From contig CP051229.1 of NCBI GenBank assembly GCA_017792365.1, positions 1,364,001-1,428,000 of the forward strand: a DNA stretch of 64,000 nucleotides, read 5' to 3'. A program made the translations under genes and the position numbers. The notes below the pieces were generated by a model, which searched no databases, was not told where the DNA came from, and saw only the letters and a list, made by a program, of their open reading frames with translations. Positions 37,082 to 46,523 of this stretch are shown here, piece by piece. Source of the stretch: Hyphomonas sp. GTDB taxonomy: Bacteria > Pseudomonadota > Alphaproteobacteria > Caulobacterales > Hyphomonadaceae. Within the stretch, counting starts at the first letter, position 1. Every line of letters begins with the position of its first letter.

Positions 37082-38986
37082 ATGTGCGGTATCGCAGGCA
37101 TCGTCTCGTTGACCGGTCAGCCAATTCCCCGGCTGAAAAAGCGCCTGCGCGCAATGTCGAAAATGCTCGCCCACCGTGGCCCGGACGGCGACGGTATCTG
37201 GACTGACGAGAACAAGCAGGCCGGCTTCGCCCACACCCGCCTCGCAATCATCGACCTCCGCGACATTGCCGCCCAGCCGATGCAGGGCGAGACCGGCGAC
37301 GTCATCGTCCACAACGGCGAGATCTACAATTACATCGAACTGCGCGAGCAGCTGTCCGGCAAGTGGAAGTTCCGCACCGCCAGCGACACCGAAACCATCC
37401 TCGCCGCACACCACCGCTGGGACGACGCCGCCAACCTCCATTTCCGCGGCATGTGGGCGTACGCGCACTGGAATCCGCGCAAGCGCCGCCTCTTCGCCTC
37501 CCGCGACCGCTTCGGCGTCAAGCCGCTCTACTACACGACCGCCAACGGCATTCTCTATTTCGCATCGGAGATGAAGGCGCTCCTGCCATTCCTCGACAAG
37601 TTCGAGGTCAATGCGCAGGCGATGGCCGAATACCTGACGTTCCAGTTCACCCTCAACGGCGACTGCCTGCTGAAGGGCGTCCGCCAGCTCCCGCCCGCGC
37701 ACAATCTCATCATCGAGGACGGCGCGGTGAAGGAACAGCGCTACTGGGACGTCAGCTACGCCATCGACAAGGAGCACACCGAGCGCTTCTTCCGCTCCCG
37801 GCTTCAGGAGCTGATGGACGAGTCGATCCGCCTGAACCTGCGCAGCGACGCGCCGCTCGGCGCCTATCTCTCCGGCGGCATCGACTCCAGCCTGGTCTCC
37901 ATCCTCTCGGCCGAACACATGAAGGACGAGGCCCACTTCTTCCACGGAGGCTTCAAGGGCAAGGCGGGCTACGACGAAAGCCACTACGCCGAGATCGCCG
38001 CCAGCCGCGCCGGCGGCCGGCTCCATGAAGTCGACATCACCGCCGCCGACTTCCGCAACTCGATCTTCGACATCATCCGCCACCTCGACGAGCCGATCGC
38101 CGGCCCCGGCGCATTCCCGCAATACATGACCTCGAAACTGGCCTCACAGCACGTCAAGGTCGTGCTGGGCGGACAGGGCGGCGACGAAATCTTTGGCGGC
38201 TACGCCCGCTACACGATCGCCTATCTCGAGCAATGCCTGAAGGCCGCCATCGACGGCACCTACCAGAATGGCAACTACGTCGTCACCATCGAGTCGATCA
38301 TCCCCCAGCTGCGCATGCTGCAGGAATACAAGCCGCTGATGCGCACCTTCTGGAAGGAGGGCCTCTTCGACGAACTCGACGCGCGCTACTTCCGCCTCGT
38401 CAATCGCGCCGCCGACATGGCCGATGAAGTCCACTGGGACGACCTCCCGATGGACAACGTGTTTGAATCCTTCCGGTCGTCCTTCAACGGCTCGAACGTC
38501 GGCAAGAACGCCTACTTCGACAAGATGACCCACTTTGACTTCAAGCACCTCCTGCCGGCGCTGCTCCACGTCGAGGACCGCATGAGCATGGCGCACGGCC
38601 TCGAGGCGCGCGTGCCCTTCCTCGACCATCCGCTGGTCGAACTGGCCGCCACCATCCCCGCCGACATCAAGTTCTCCGGCGGCCGCGCCAAGCACATGCT
38701 GAAGGAAACCTTCGCAACGCGCCTGCCGCCGGAAATCGCCAACCGCCGCGACAAGATGGGCTTCCCCGTGCCGCTGGCCGAATGGTTCCGCAACGACCTC
38801 TCGGACTTCATCCGCGAGATCGTGACCGACCCCGACGCGTTCGACCTGCCATACTTCAACCGCGCCAGCATCTCCCAGTCGTTCGAAGAGGCCGCCACCT
38901 TCTCCCGCAAGACCTGGGGCCTCCTCAGCCTCGAACTCTGGCGCCGCCAGACAAAGGACGCGATCGGCTCGTTCAAGGCGGATTGA
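37082..38986 (+). CDS. asparagine synthase-like glutamine-dependent amidotransferase, second copy
   Basis: A 634-residue AsnB-family protein starting MCGIAGIVSLTGQPIPR, Cys nucleophile at residue 2. Glutaminase motifs are HRGPDGDG, THTRLAIIDL-like HTRLAIIDLRD and VHNGEIYNYIELR; the ATP-pyrophosphatase loop is AYLSGGIDSSLVSIL, then GGQGGDEIFGGYARY and VEDRMSMAHGLEARVPFLDH. It is only 18 bp downstream of the first copy but clearly diverged from it, so the two probably use different acceptors. Either could be the cell's asparagine synthetase; with both in a glycan locus I favour sugar amidation for at least one. Confidence 0.88.
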   Translation: MCGIAGIVSLTGQPIPRLKKRLRAMSKMLAHRGPDGDGIWTDENKQAGFAHTRLAIIDLRDIAAQPMQGETGDVIVHNGEIYNYIELREQLSGKWKFRTASDTETILAAHHRWDDAANLHFRGMWAYAHWNPRKRRLFASRDRFGVKPLYYTTANGILYFASEMKALLPFLDKFEVNAQAMAEYLTFQFTLNGDCLLKGVRQLPPAHNLIIEDGAVKEQRYWDVSYAIDKEHTERFFRSRLQELMDESIRLNLRSDAPLGAYLSGGIDSSLVSILSAEHMKDEAHFFHGGFKGKAGYDESHYAEIAASRAGGRLHEVDITAADFRNSIFDIIRHLDEPIAGPGAFPQYMTSKLASQHVKVVLGGQGGDEIFGGYARYTIAYLEQCLKAAIDGTYQNGNYVVTIESIIPQLRMLQEYKPLMRTFWKEGLFDELDARYFRLVNRAADMADEVHWDDLPMDNVFESFRSSFNGSNVGKNAYFDKMTHFDFKHLLPALLHVEDRMSMAHGLEARVPFLDHPLVELAATIPADIKFSGGRAKHMLKETFATRLPPEIANRRDKMGFPVPLAEWFRNDLSDFIREIVTDPDAFDLPYFNRASISQSFEEAATFSRKTWGLLSLELWRRQTKDAIGSFKAD

Positions 38987-39081
38987 GCGCACCATCAGTC
39001 CGGCCCCAAGATGCAATTCTTTAGATCACATGGCACGGGCGCCCGGTCGCCGTTCACTGTACGAACCGCACAGCGTCAACC

Positions 39082-40315
39082 TCAACTCGATACCCTGATT
39101 CCGCCAATCGCCTGGGCGTAGGCCGCGATCAGTCGTTCCGACTCAGTTTCCCAGTTCAGCTGGTCTGCAGCCTGTGCTGCTTTCGCCTTGTGGTGCGCGA
39201 TCCGCTCCGGCGTCAACGCGCGTATGGCGGCCGCGATGTCCGGGGGTGAATGCGTCTTGGCGAGCACGCCGAGGTCGTACCGCTCGACCAGCCCCGCCAT
39301 CTCGGGGAGGTCTGCCACGCAGAGAGCCAGTCGCGCCTGGATGTACTCGAAGAACTTGTTGGGAAGCGTGAAGCGCTTCTGCACAGAATCGCCACTCTGG
39401 ACGAACAGTCCTATGTCCGCCTTGTTGGCCTCCGGGATCATTCTGTCGAACGCCACCGGTTCCTCTACGGAGACACGCTCAGCGAGCCCCGAACTAGAGG
39501 CTTGGTCGATCAACGCAGCGCGATAGGTCCGGCCCGGGCCCCCGAATGATCAAGTCGTATGTGTCCGGCCACATCGGCACGCTAGCGATCGCCTCCTCAA
39601 GCCCGCGGGTCGGCGCAAGGATACCGTGATAAAGCACCTTCACTCGTTGGGACGGCGGCGAAGGATCGATTCTCTGAAATCCGGGAGTGGATCGGACAAC
39701 GGTTGGACGCGACATTCGGGGGTAGGATCTGGCGTAGGCGTCCGCGATGCCGTCGCATACCGTCGTCACCACATCGGCCTTGGGAAGCAGCCTACGCTCA
39801 AGCGACCTGACCCAGGGTCGCTCCCTGCGAACCCACACCGGATCGTGCATGTACTGCTCGGCTGCGAACTCGTGGCAATCGACGCTGAATGGGCAACCCG
39901 CCCCGCGAGCGATGCGCGCGGCGATCGGAGCTGTGTACCAATCATGGGCGATCACGAAGTCCACCGGCTGCTGCAAGCGCTCAGCGATAACTCGATACGC
40001 GCCCTCGAAATGCGCATAACCCCAGTAGTAGGCCTCTGCAGCAGCGCCGGAGTGCGATGAGATGGCTTTTAGCAGAGCCAGTCTAACGTGGTCCCGCAGC
40101 CGCAAAACCCGACTATTGGGTTCCAGCAAGATTACCTGCCAGAAATCTGGGGGCGGCCTTGCGCCTTCGTAACCCGCGACGATGACGTGGAAGCCTAGGC
40201 GGTGGAGCGTTTCAGCCTGCCGGATCAGTCGCGGCTCATCCGCGGCGGGCGTTGCTGTGATGATACAAACAGTGCGCGCTGAACCCGCCAGGGTGTCGGA
40301 AATGGTTAGTTGCAA
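39082..40315 (-). pseudogene. family 4 glycosyltransferase, one frameshift as assembled
   Basis: The N-terminal frame carries VCIITATPAADEPRLIRQAE, FVIAHDWYTAPIAARIARG, SVDCHEFAAEQYMHDPVWV and KADVVTTVCDGIADAY, then VLYHGILAPTRGLEEAI and LIIRGPGPD. One extra base near 39525-39529 breaks it; removing it continues as YRAALIDQASSSGLAERV and LPNKFFEYIQARLALCVADL. It is a close relative of the GT4 part of the 42.9-45.1 kb protein. The ATG at 40363 would overlap the Wzm start codon in the 4-mer CATG and lacks a ribosome site; TTG 40315, with AGGA upstream, is a better start. Sugar unknown. Confidence 0.8.
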
Positions 40316-40361
40316 TACCAAAATTCCTGCTGCATGAACCTCGGCTTCAGGAGCCAACGAC

Positions 40362-41245
40362 ATGTCGACATCGTCCGTTGCGGTGAAGAAAAACGCCGCT
40401 CCGACCAGCACGCTTCTTTCGCGCCTTATTCGCGGTTTGACCACCCTGAACTATTTGGTTTTGGGGGCTTCCAGACGATCGCGAAGCACAGGACGATTCT
40501 GTACCGCACCACCGTCGCCGAGATCCGAAACATCTATGCCGGATCGCTATTCGGCACCTTATGGCTGATTTTCGGTCAGATCATAATGCTCGGCATTTAC
40601 GCGGTGACGTACGTGCTGATCTTCAAGATCCGTCCGGTCGACATGACGATCTTCGAGTATATTCTCTACGTTTTCTGCGGACTGACGTCGTTCCTTGCTT
40701 TTTCCGGCGCGCTGACGGCCGGCACCACGTCGCTCGCATCCAACCGGTCTGTCCTGCTCAATACTGTTTTTCCTGCTGAACTGATCCCTATGCGGAGCGT
40801 GCTGGTGGCCAGCGCAGGGATGCCGGTCGGCGCATTGATCCTGCTCGTCACAGACTTTTCGATCGGTCACGTGACCTGGACGACCGCGCTCATCCCGCTC
40901 GTGATGCTCATGCAGATCCTGTTTGTGGTCGGCCTGACCTGGGTGCTTTCACTTCTGGCGCTTGTGTTCAGGGACATTCAATACTTCGTCTACTACGGCA
41001 TCATGATGCTCATGTTTCTCACACCTATCGCCTATACCCCCCAAATGATGCCGGAGGGGCTGAAGTTCATCATTACAGTTAATCCTGCAGCGTACTACGT
41101 GATGAGCTTCCAGTACCTCATCATGCTCGACCAGCTGCCGCCCGCTGGGATGATCTACTGGATGACCGGCATCAGCTTCGGGATGTTCGCCGTCGGCTAT
41201 TTCATATGCAGGCGCGTCAAGGGGTCCTTCTATGACTATGCATGA
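40362..41245 (+). pseudogene. wzm: O-antigen/polysaccharide ABC transporter permease, one frameshift as assembled
   Basis: ATG 40362 has an excellent AGGAG site at 40350-40354. The start MSTSSVAVKKNAAPTSTLLS leads to LTTLNYLVLG; the G run at 40463-40467 has five bases where six are needed, after which GFQTIAKHRTILYRTT and the rest of an ABC-2 permease follow. About six membrane segments are visible, including GTLWLIFGQIIMLGIYAVTY and YFVYYGIMMLMFLTPIAYTP. It forms the channel that exports completed lipid-linked polysaccharide across the inner membrane. Its end overlaps the ATPase gene by 14 bp. Confidence 0.88.
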
Positions 41246-42676
41246 GGGCGTCCCGGCGGATCTGATCAAGCCCGCAATCCGATTCTCCAACGTCTCGAAA
41301 CAGTACCGCCTCTACGGGAAACCCCATGAGCGGATGCTGGACCAGATCGGCTGGTATGCGCTGACGTTTTGGCGCAAGCGCCCGCCCTTCCAACGCTTTC
41401 AGGCCCTGAAAAACCTGGACTTCACAATCGCCAAGGGCGAGCGAGTGGGCATTGTGGGCCGGAACGGCGCCGGCAAGACGACGATGCTGAAGCTGATCAC
41501 CGGAAACTTCGCTCCGACGACCGGGTCACTCGAGGTGGACGGTAGCGTGCAGGCCCTGATGCAGCTGGGCATTGGCTTTCATCAGGAATTTTCCGGACTC
41601 GAGAACATCAAGGCGGCGCTGCACTACAACGGCCTGACCGGCAAGACGTTCAAGGACGCGCTGGATGATGTGATCGATTTCGTGGAGTTGGGCGATTTCC
41701 TGCACCAACCCATCAAGACCTACTCGCTAGGCATGAACGCACGCCTGCAGTTCGCCGCCGCAACTGCTGTCCGGCCCGACATCCTCATTATCGATGAAGT
41801 CCTGAGCGCGGGCGACGGCTACTTCGCAGCCAAGTCGGCCCACCGGATGACCAGACTCACAGAATCAGGCTGCACCTTGCTACTGGTTTCGCACTCGATA
41901 CCGCAGGTCGTACAGTTCTGCGAACGAGCGATTTTCATCAATGAAGGCGCGGTCGTGGTCGACGGCCCCACGCTCGAAGTGGTGAAACTCTATGAGGAGT
42001 ATCTCGCGGCCTTGAACGCTCGGGAAGCGCAGGCTCGGGAAGACGCGAAGGTCATCGGCGTCAATCACAGGCAGAGCGATTACCCCACGCCGGCATTCCA
42101 GAAGGACCTATTGGCCGAACTTCTCGCCACTCACGAGCAGGCGGCAGCGTCGAAGGCCGCCGAGCGTATATCGCGCTGGAAGAGCGAAAAGGACTGAAGG
42201 CGAAGCGGGTCGAGGTCCTTGACGAGCATGGCCGGGCAGGAGGGGTTATCGAGGCTTCGAAGCCTTGCACGATCGAGGTCGAGGTCGTTGCCGAGGAGAC
42301 AGATGACTTCACGCTGACGATCGCAATTCTTGTCATGACCCTGCAGGAAGGGGTTGGTCTGGTCAGACAGCTCAGCCCTGAATTCTCGTTTCATCTCGAC
42401 AAGGATGAAACGCGGACATTCCGAATGCACATCGACAATCTGCTTCTCGCAAAAGGCGAGTTCGTCTTTTCGGTCGCGTTGTTCAAGACTTACGACCCAG
42501 ACGACACATCAACCGCTGTTCGCTACGACTTGCTCTCGCGCAGCTTCAAGCTGACAGTGAACCCGAAGATGAGAAGCGAACCAGCTTACCTGCATCATCC
42601 GGCAAATTGGGAGCAACTTGAGGATTCCGACCAGATGCTGCTCGGACGGACGAGGCAGGTTGCCCAGGCGAAGTAG
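41232..42676 (+). pseudogene. wzt: polysaccharide ABC transporter ATPase with C-terminal glycan-binding domain, one frameshift as assembled
   Basis: The ATPase part has Walker A GIVGRNGAGKTTMLK, signature TYSLGMNARLQFAAA and Walker B ILIIDEVLSAGDG, followed by the H-loop LLVSHSIP. Just after residue ~310 the frame is lost near 42165; one added base continues as YIALEERKGLKAKRVEVL, then a beta-rich region with TIEVEVVAEETDDFTLTIAI and FSFHLDKDETRTFRMHIDNL to 42676. That is the Wzt C-terminal domain that reads the finished O-antigen. Joined length is ~481 residues, typical for such two-domain Wzt proteins. It works with Wzm, whose gene it overlaps. Confidence 0.87.
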
Positions 42677-42875
42677 GCTAGGCCTCAGGCGGGACTGGGG
42701 ATAGATCGACAAATAACTGCGGGGGATTGATCGACGACTTCGTGCAACGCCTTGCCAAGGCAATGGCTTTGCCTTCATTAACCTCTTCGAAAAATCGCGA
42801 GTCCGGCGGCTGCCGTGACTTGCGCGAAACACGCTCGAGTATCAGTTTGACCGGCCGCAAGTGGAGGCGGTTTCT

Positions 42876-45068
42876 ATGTTTGTGAAATTGGGAACCTGGC
42901 TATGGATCGTTGCGGCCAGCCTCTTGTCGTACCCGGTCGGCGTTTTCCTGCACGACGTGGCAACTGCGGCAGTCGGGATGGAGCAGTCCTTCGCCACCGG
43001 TACTGAATTCGCAGCAGCCTACACCATTCCTGCCGTCATATTGGGTCTGCTGGCGGCTCAGAAGTTCGCGCGTGCCCCAGACGTCCGTTATCTGAAGCTG
43101 GCGGTCGTATGGACGATCGCGACAGCCATTAGCGCGATTACCGTTCACTATGCGCTGTATAGCACAGGCGTGACGCCGCCGACCAAGCTCGCGGCGATCA
43201 TGGGAAGCCAGTTCTTCCTCACTGGAATTGGCTTGATCCTGCGGCGGCGCTGGCTGCCCTTTTTTGTCGCTGTCGCTGCCGCCGCTGGATTGGCGGCATA
43301 CGCATTCTTGCCGGGACTGTTCCAGCTCAGCGAAACCGTCCTGCCGCTGGATCCCCTCTCCGCGCCGGAAGTGTTGAATGCGCTGTCCGTCGCGGCCGAA
43401 AACGGGCGGCTGGCATTAGCCCTCTTCGTGTTGTCTGCACTGGTGATATACGCCGTTCTCCGCTCAAGGATCGCCCGCGCGTCATCCAACTGGTCGCGTA
43501 TTTTCTATAGCGGCGTCTGGAGCGTCAGCTCGGTACTGGTATGGCTCTTTGCAAGCGGCCTGGCGTCCCTGCTCCACCAGATTCCTCGCGTGCTTCCGAT
43601 CGCAATGGTTGTCGCGATGCTGTTTTTCGTCGTCGCCCTGCCGTTGGTGGCCCTTCGCCTCAAGCGTCAGCTGGAATTCGGCAGCCTGATCTACAATCCC
43701 GCCCTCCGCGGCGAGAAGCAGGCTTGGGCGGAACTCCATCGCGGCGCCCAGAAGTCGGCCCGCCGCGCGTGGATTATTTCGTATACCGGCGTGTCCAACG
43801 AACCTCGCGTCCTTCGCCAATGTGAAGCTCTGCTATCTCAGGGATGGGAAGTGATTGTCTGCGGATTTGACGGACATTCGGCCCGCCCGGCAGCCTGGAA
43901 TTTCGTGCGACTGCCGACGACAGATCCGTTCCTGCCCTGGTTCCGCAACCTGCTGGTCACGCTCAATCGCTGGGCCCTGCGGCTGACCGTCCACGGTCGA
44001 CCCCGCTTCGCCTTCAAGTGGGCGCAACACGTCGCCCACGGCACCAACCCCACCTGGTTACAGATCCGGCTACAGGTCCTGCGCGTTGCGCGCGCCAACA
44101 TGGATCTGCGACCCGACATGGTGATCGCCCACGATTATCACACCGCAGATGTGGGCTATGCGCTAGCCAAGGAATTCAAGGCGAAGTTCTCGATTGATTG
44201 CCACGAATACGCCGTGATGCAGTACTCGAACGACCCGAACTGGGTCCGCTGGTCACAGCCAGTCATTCGTACGGTGCAGAACCACTACCTGCAGAGGGCC
44301 GATCTCGTGACCGTGGTCGGAGCGGGCATCGCGGAATTGATCGCGGCCGAGAGCGAGTTGCAAAGGCCGCCGATCGTCATCAGAAACGTGCCGTTCAGCG
44401 ATCCGCAAAAGTTTCGCCCGGTGGGTCAGAAGATCAAGGTTCTCTATCACGGGGACTTGTCGCGCCCTCGCGAAATCGACATGGCGATCAAGTCTTTGCC
44501 GAAGTGGCGACCAGAGTTCGAGCTTGTCCTTCGAGGAGGCGGCGACGTCGCGTACATCGCTGATCTCAAGCGGCTTGCCGACAGCCTCGGCGTCGCTGAA
44601 CGGGTTTCCTTCGAGCCGGCGGTCCCGTTCAATAAGATCGTGTCCAGCGCAAATAGCGCGGACATCGGTTATTTTGCCTACAGCGCCTACTCTCCGCAGA
44701 TCCAGTATGCGCTTCCGAACAAGTTCTTCGAGTACGTGATGGCGGGCCTGGCAATTTGCGTCAGCGACCTGCAGGAGGTCGGACGGCTCGTGAAGCACTA
44801 TGGACTGGGCTCCCTGATACCGCTCCACACCCCGGAATCGATTGCAGACACAATCAACAGCTTCACCCGGGACTCCATTGAAACGCACAAGAAGGCCGCA
44901 ATCGCCGCCTCCAAGGAATTGTGCTGGGAGTCAGAGCGGGAGGCCCTCATCCAGGGGTACGAGTCGATGTGGACGCCACATGCGAACGTGCGCGTATTCC
45001 GGAAGGCCGAGCGCGACACTGCGCTGGCCAGATCGATGCGCGGAACCCAGCTCGGCAACAACCGCTAG
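42876..45068 (+). CDS. polytopic membrane domain fused to a family 4 glycosyltransferase
   Basis: A ~730-residue protein with two parts. Residues ~1-265 contain about eight hydrophobic segments, for example LGTWLWIVAASLLSYPVGVF, PFFVAVAAAAGLAAYAFLPG and IAMVVAMLFFVVALPLVALR. Residues ~290-710 form a GT-B glycosyltransferase with WIISYTGVSNEPRVLRQCEA, MVIAHDYHTADVGYALA, SIDCHEYAVMQYSNDPNWV, RADLVTVVGAGIAELIAAES, VLYHGDLSRPREIDMAIKSL and LPNKFFEYVMAGLAICVSDL. ATG 42876 has GGAGG 8 nt upstream; the GTG at 42861 is less likely. I know no named family with this membrane-GT4 arrangement; a membrane-anchored transferase working next to Wzm/Wzt is a reasonable reading. Confidence 0.83.
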   Translation: MFVKLGTWLWIVAASLLSYPVGVFLHDVATAAVGMEQSFATGTEFAAAYTIPAVILGLLAAQKFARAPDVRYLKLAVVWTIATAISAITVHYALYSTGVTPPTKLAAIMGSQFFLTGIGLILRRRWLPFFVAVAAAAGLAAYAFLPGLFQLSETVLPLDPLSAPEVLNALSVAAENGRLALALFVLSALVIYAVLRSRIARASSNWSRIFYSGVWSVSSVLVWLFASGLASLLHQIPRVLPIAMVVAMLFFVVALPLVALRLKRQLEFGSLIYNPALRGEKQAWAELHRGAQKSARRAWIISYTGVSNEPRVLRQCEALLSQGWEVIVCGFDGHSARPAAWNFVRLPTTDPFLPWFRNLLVTLNRWALRLTVHGRPRFAFKWAQHVAHGTNPTWLQIRLQVLRVARANMDLRPDMVIAHDYHTADVGYALAKEFKAKFSIDCHEYAVMQYSNDPNWVRWSQPVIRTVQNHYLQRADLVTVVGAGIAELIAAESELQRPPIVIRNVPFSDPQKFRPVGQKIKVLYHGDLSRPREIDMAIKSLPKWRPEFELVLRGGGDVAYIADLKRLADSLGVAERVSFEPAVPFNKIVSSANSADIGYFAYSAYSPQIQYALPNKFFEYVMAGLAICVSDLQEVGRLVKHYGLGSLIPLHTPESIADTINSFTRDSIETHKKAAIAASKELCWESEREALIQGYESMWTPHANVRVFRKAERDTALARSMRGTQLGNNR

Positions 45069-45085
45069 TAGCGTAGGCTTTCATC

Positions 45086-45691
45086 ATGATTGTGATCGTC
45101 GATTACGGCGTGGGTAACTTGCAGTCGGTCGAGCGGATGCTGAACAAGGCCGGAGCGACCTGCGAGCTGTCCGCCGACCCCGACAAGATCACGCAAGCTG
45201 ACAAATTGATCCTTCCGGGGGTGGGAAACTTCGGACACTGCGTGGATACATTTCGCGCCAGTACGGCCTTTGAAGCGGTGAACCGTTTCGCGTTGGAAGC
45301 ACGAAAGCCACTGCTCGGCATCTGTGTCGGCGGGCAGATGCTCGGCCGATCCAGCGAAGAATCCCCCGGATCAGAAGGATTGGGATGGCTCGACTTTGAA
45401 TGCCGAAGATTCCCGGCCAGCGTCGGCCGCGTCCCACACATGGGATGGGGCCATATCACCCCGCAGCGCGAGTCCGCTCTGCTCCCGGAACTGACTGATG
45501 AATCGCGGTTCTACTTTGTCCACTCATACTACATGGACTGCGCTGATCCGGACATCACGCTCGCAACGGTAGAGTATGGGATCACCTACTGCTGCGCAGT
45601 GAACAAGGACAACATCTATGGCGTTCAGTTCCACCCTGAAAAATCACTGCGCCACGGGCTTGCCCTGATGAACGCATTCGCGACGCTATAG
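45086..45691 (+). CDS. hisH2: HisH-type glutamine amidotransferase (acetamidino sugar synthesis)
   Basis: A 201-residue class I glutaminase of the HisH family: IVIVDYGVGNLQSVERML at the start, the nucleophile in LLGICVGGQMLGRSSEES, and the His-Glu of the triad in GVQFHPEKSLRHG. Usual HisH length. There are no other histidine genes in the window, and its neighbours are a HisF2-type protein and an N-acetyl sugar amidotransferase, the arrangement known from Pseudomonas aeruginosa O5. It therefore most likely supplies ammonia from glutamine for sugar amidation and not for histidine synthesis. It starts 17 bp after the membrane-GT4 stop. Confidence 0.9.
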   Translation: MIVIVDYGVGNLQSVERMLNKAGATCELSADPDKITQADKLILPGVGNFGHCVDTFRASTAFEAVNRFALEARKPLLGICVGGQMLGRSSEESPGSEGLGWLDFECRRFPASVGRVPHMGWGHITPQRESALLPELTDESRFYFVHSYYMDCADPDITLATVEYGITYCCAVNKDNIYGVQFHPEKSLRHGLALMNAFATL

Positions 45692-45718
45692 CATCCATAC
45701 CTAACCAGTGTTGTTCTG

Positions 45719-46476
45719 ATGAAAACCCGCGTCATCCCAGTCCTCCTATTGAGAAACAAGGGTCTGGTAAAATCGGTCAAGTTCAAGTCGGCCCGGTATA
45801 TAGGCGACCCGATCAATTCGGTCCGATCTTCAACGAGAAGGAGGTCGATGAACTCGCCTTCATCGACATTACCGCAACACCGACGGGCCAGGGGCCTGAC
45901 TTCGAAATGATCGAGCAGATCGCTGGCGAAGCGTTCATGCCAATGGCGTATGGCGGCGGCGTTTCGAACTTTGAGCAGGTTCAGAAGATTTTCTCTCTGG
46001 GGTTCGAGAAGGTGATCTTCAACGCCGCCATGTTCGACAACCCTGCACTGATCGAACAGACCGCCAAGGTGTACGGATCACAGTCGACTGTTGTCTGTCT
46101 CGACGCCAAGAAAGCGATGTTCGGCAAGCACGAACTCTACACCCACTCAGGGGCAAAAAAGCGCCCCACAGCACTCCTCGATCATGTCGCCGCCGCCGAA
46201 CGGGCTGGCGCTGGTGAACTGATCATCAATTCAATCGACCGGGACGGCGTAATGACGGGATATGACATCCAGTTGACCAAACTCGTCACCGACGCCTGCA
46301 ACCTACCGGTGATCGCCCTTGGCGGCGCCGGAGAACTTGTACATCTGGCTGAGGCGGTTACCGAAGGCGGCGCCTCGGCTGTCGCAGCTGGAAGCATGTT
46401 CATCTACAAGGGGGTTCATCGGGCTGTGCTGATCAACTACCCTGAGCGCAAGTCACTACAGACCCTGCTGCCGTAA
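45719..46476 (+). pseudogene. hisF2: AglZ/HisF2 family acetamidino-sugar modification protein, one frameshift as assembled
   Basis: ATG 45719 begins TRVIPVLLLRNKGLVKSVKF; after GDPINSVR a base is missing just after 45825, and restoring it gives IFNEKEVDELAFIDITATP and a continuous frame to 46476 (~252 residues, normal for HisF). Further motifs are PMAYGGGVSNFEQVQKI, TVVCLDAKKAM and VIALGGAGELVHLAEAV. True HisF proteins start IPCLDV with a catalytic Asp; here the position reads IPVLLL, so that Asp is absent. This is typical of the HisF2/AglZ group that partners HisH in sugar amidation. It lies between hisH2 and the amidotransferase. Confidence 0.88.
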
Positions 46477-46523
46477 TCACATCACCAGACGTTCAATCCG
46501 TTTAGTCCACGAGCGAGTGCCAG

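Noticed and set aside
45086-46476. Histidine biosynthesis (hisH-hisF)
   Set aside because: No other his genes, the catalytic HisF Asp is missing and the neighbours are sugar amidotransferases.
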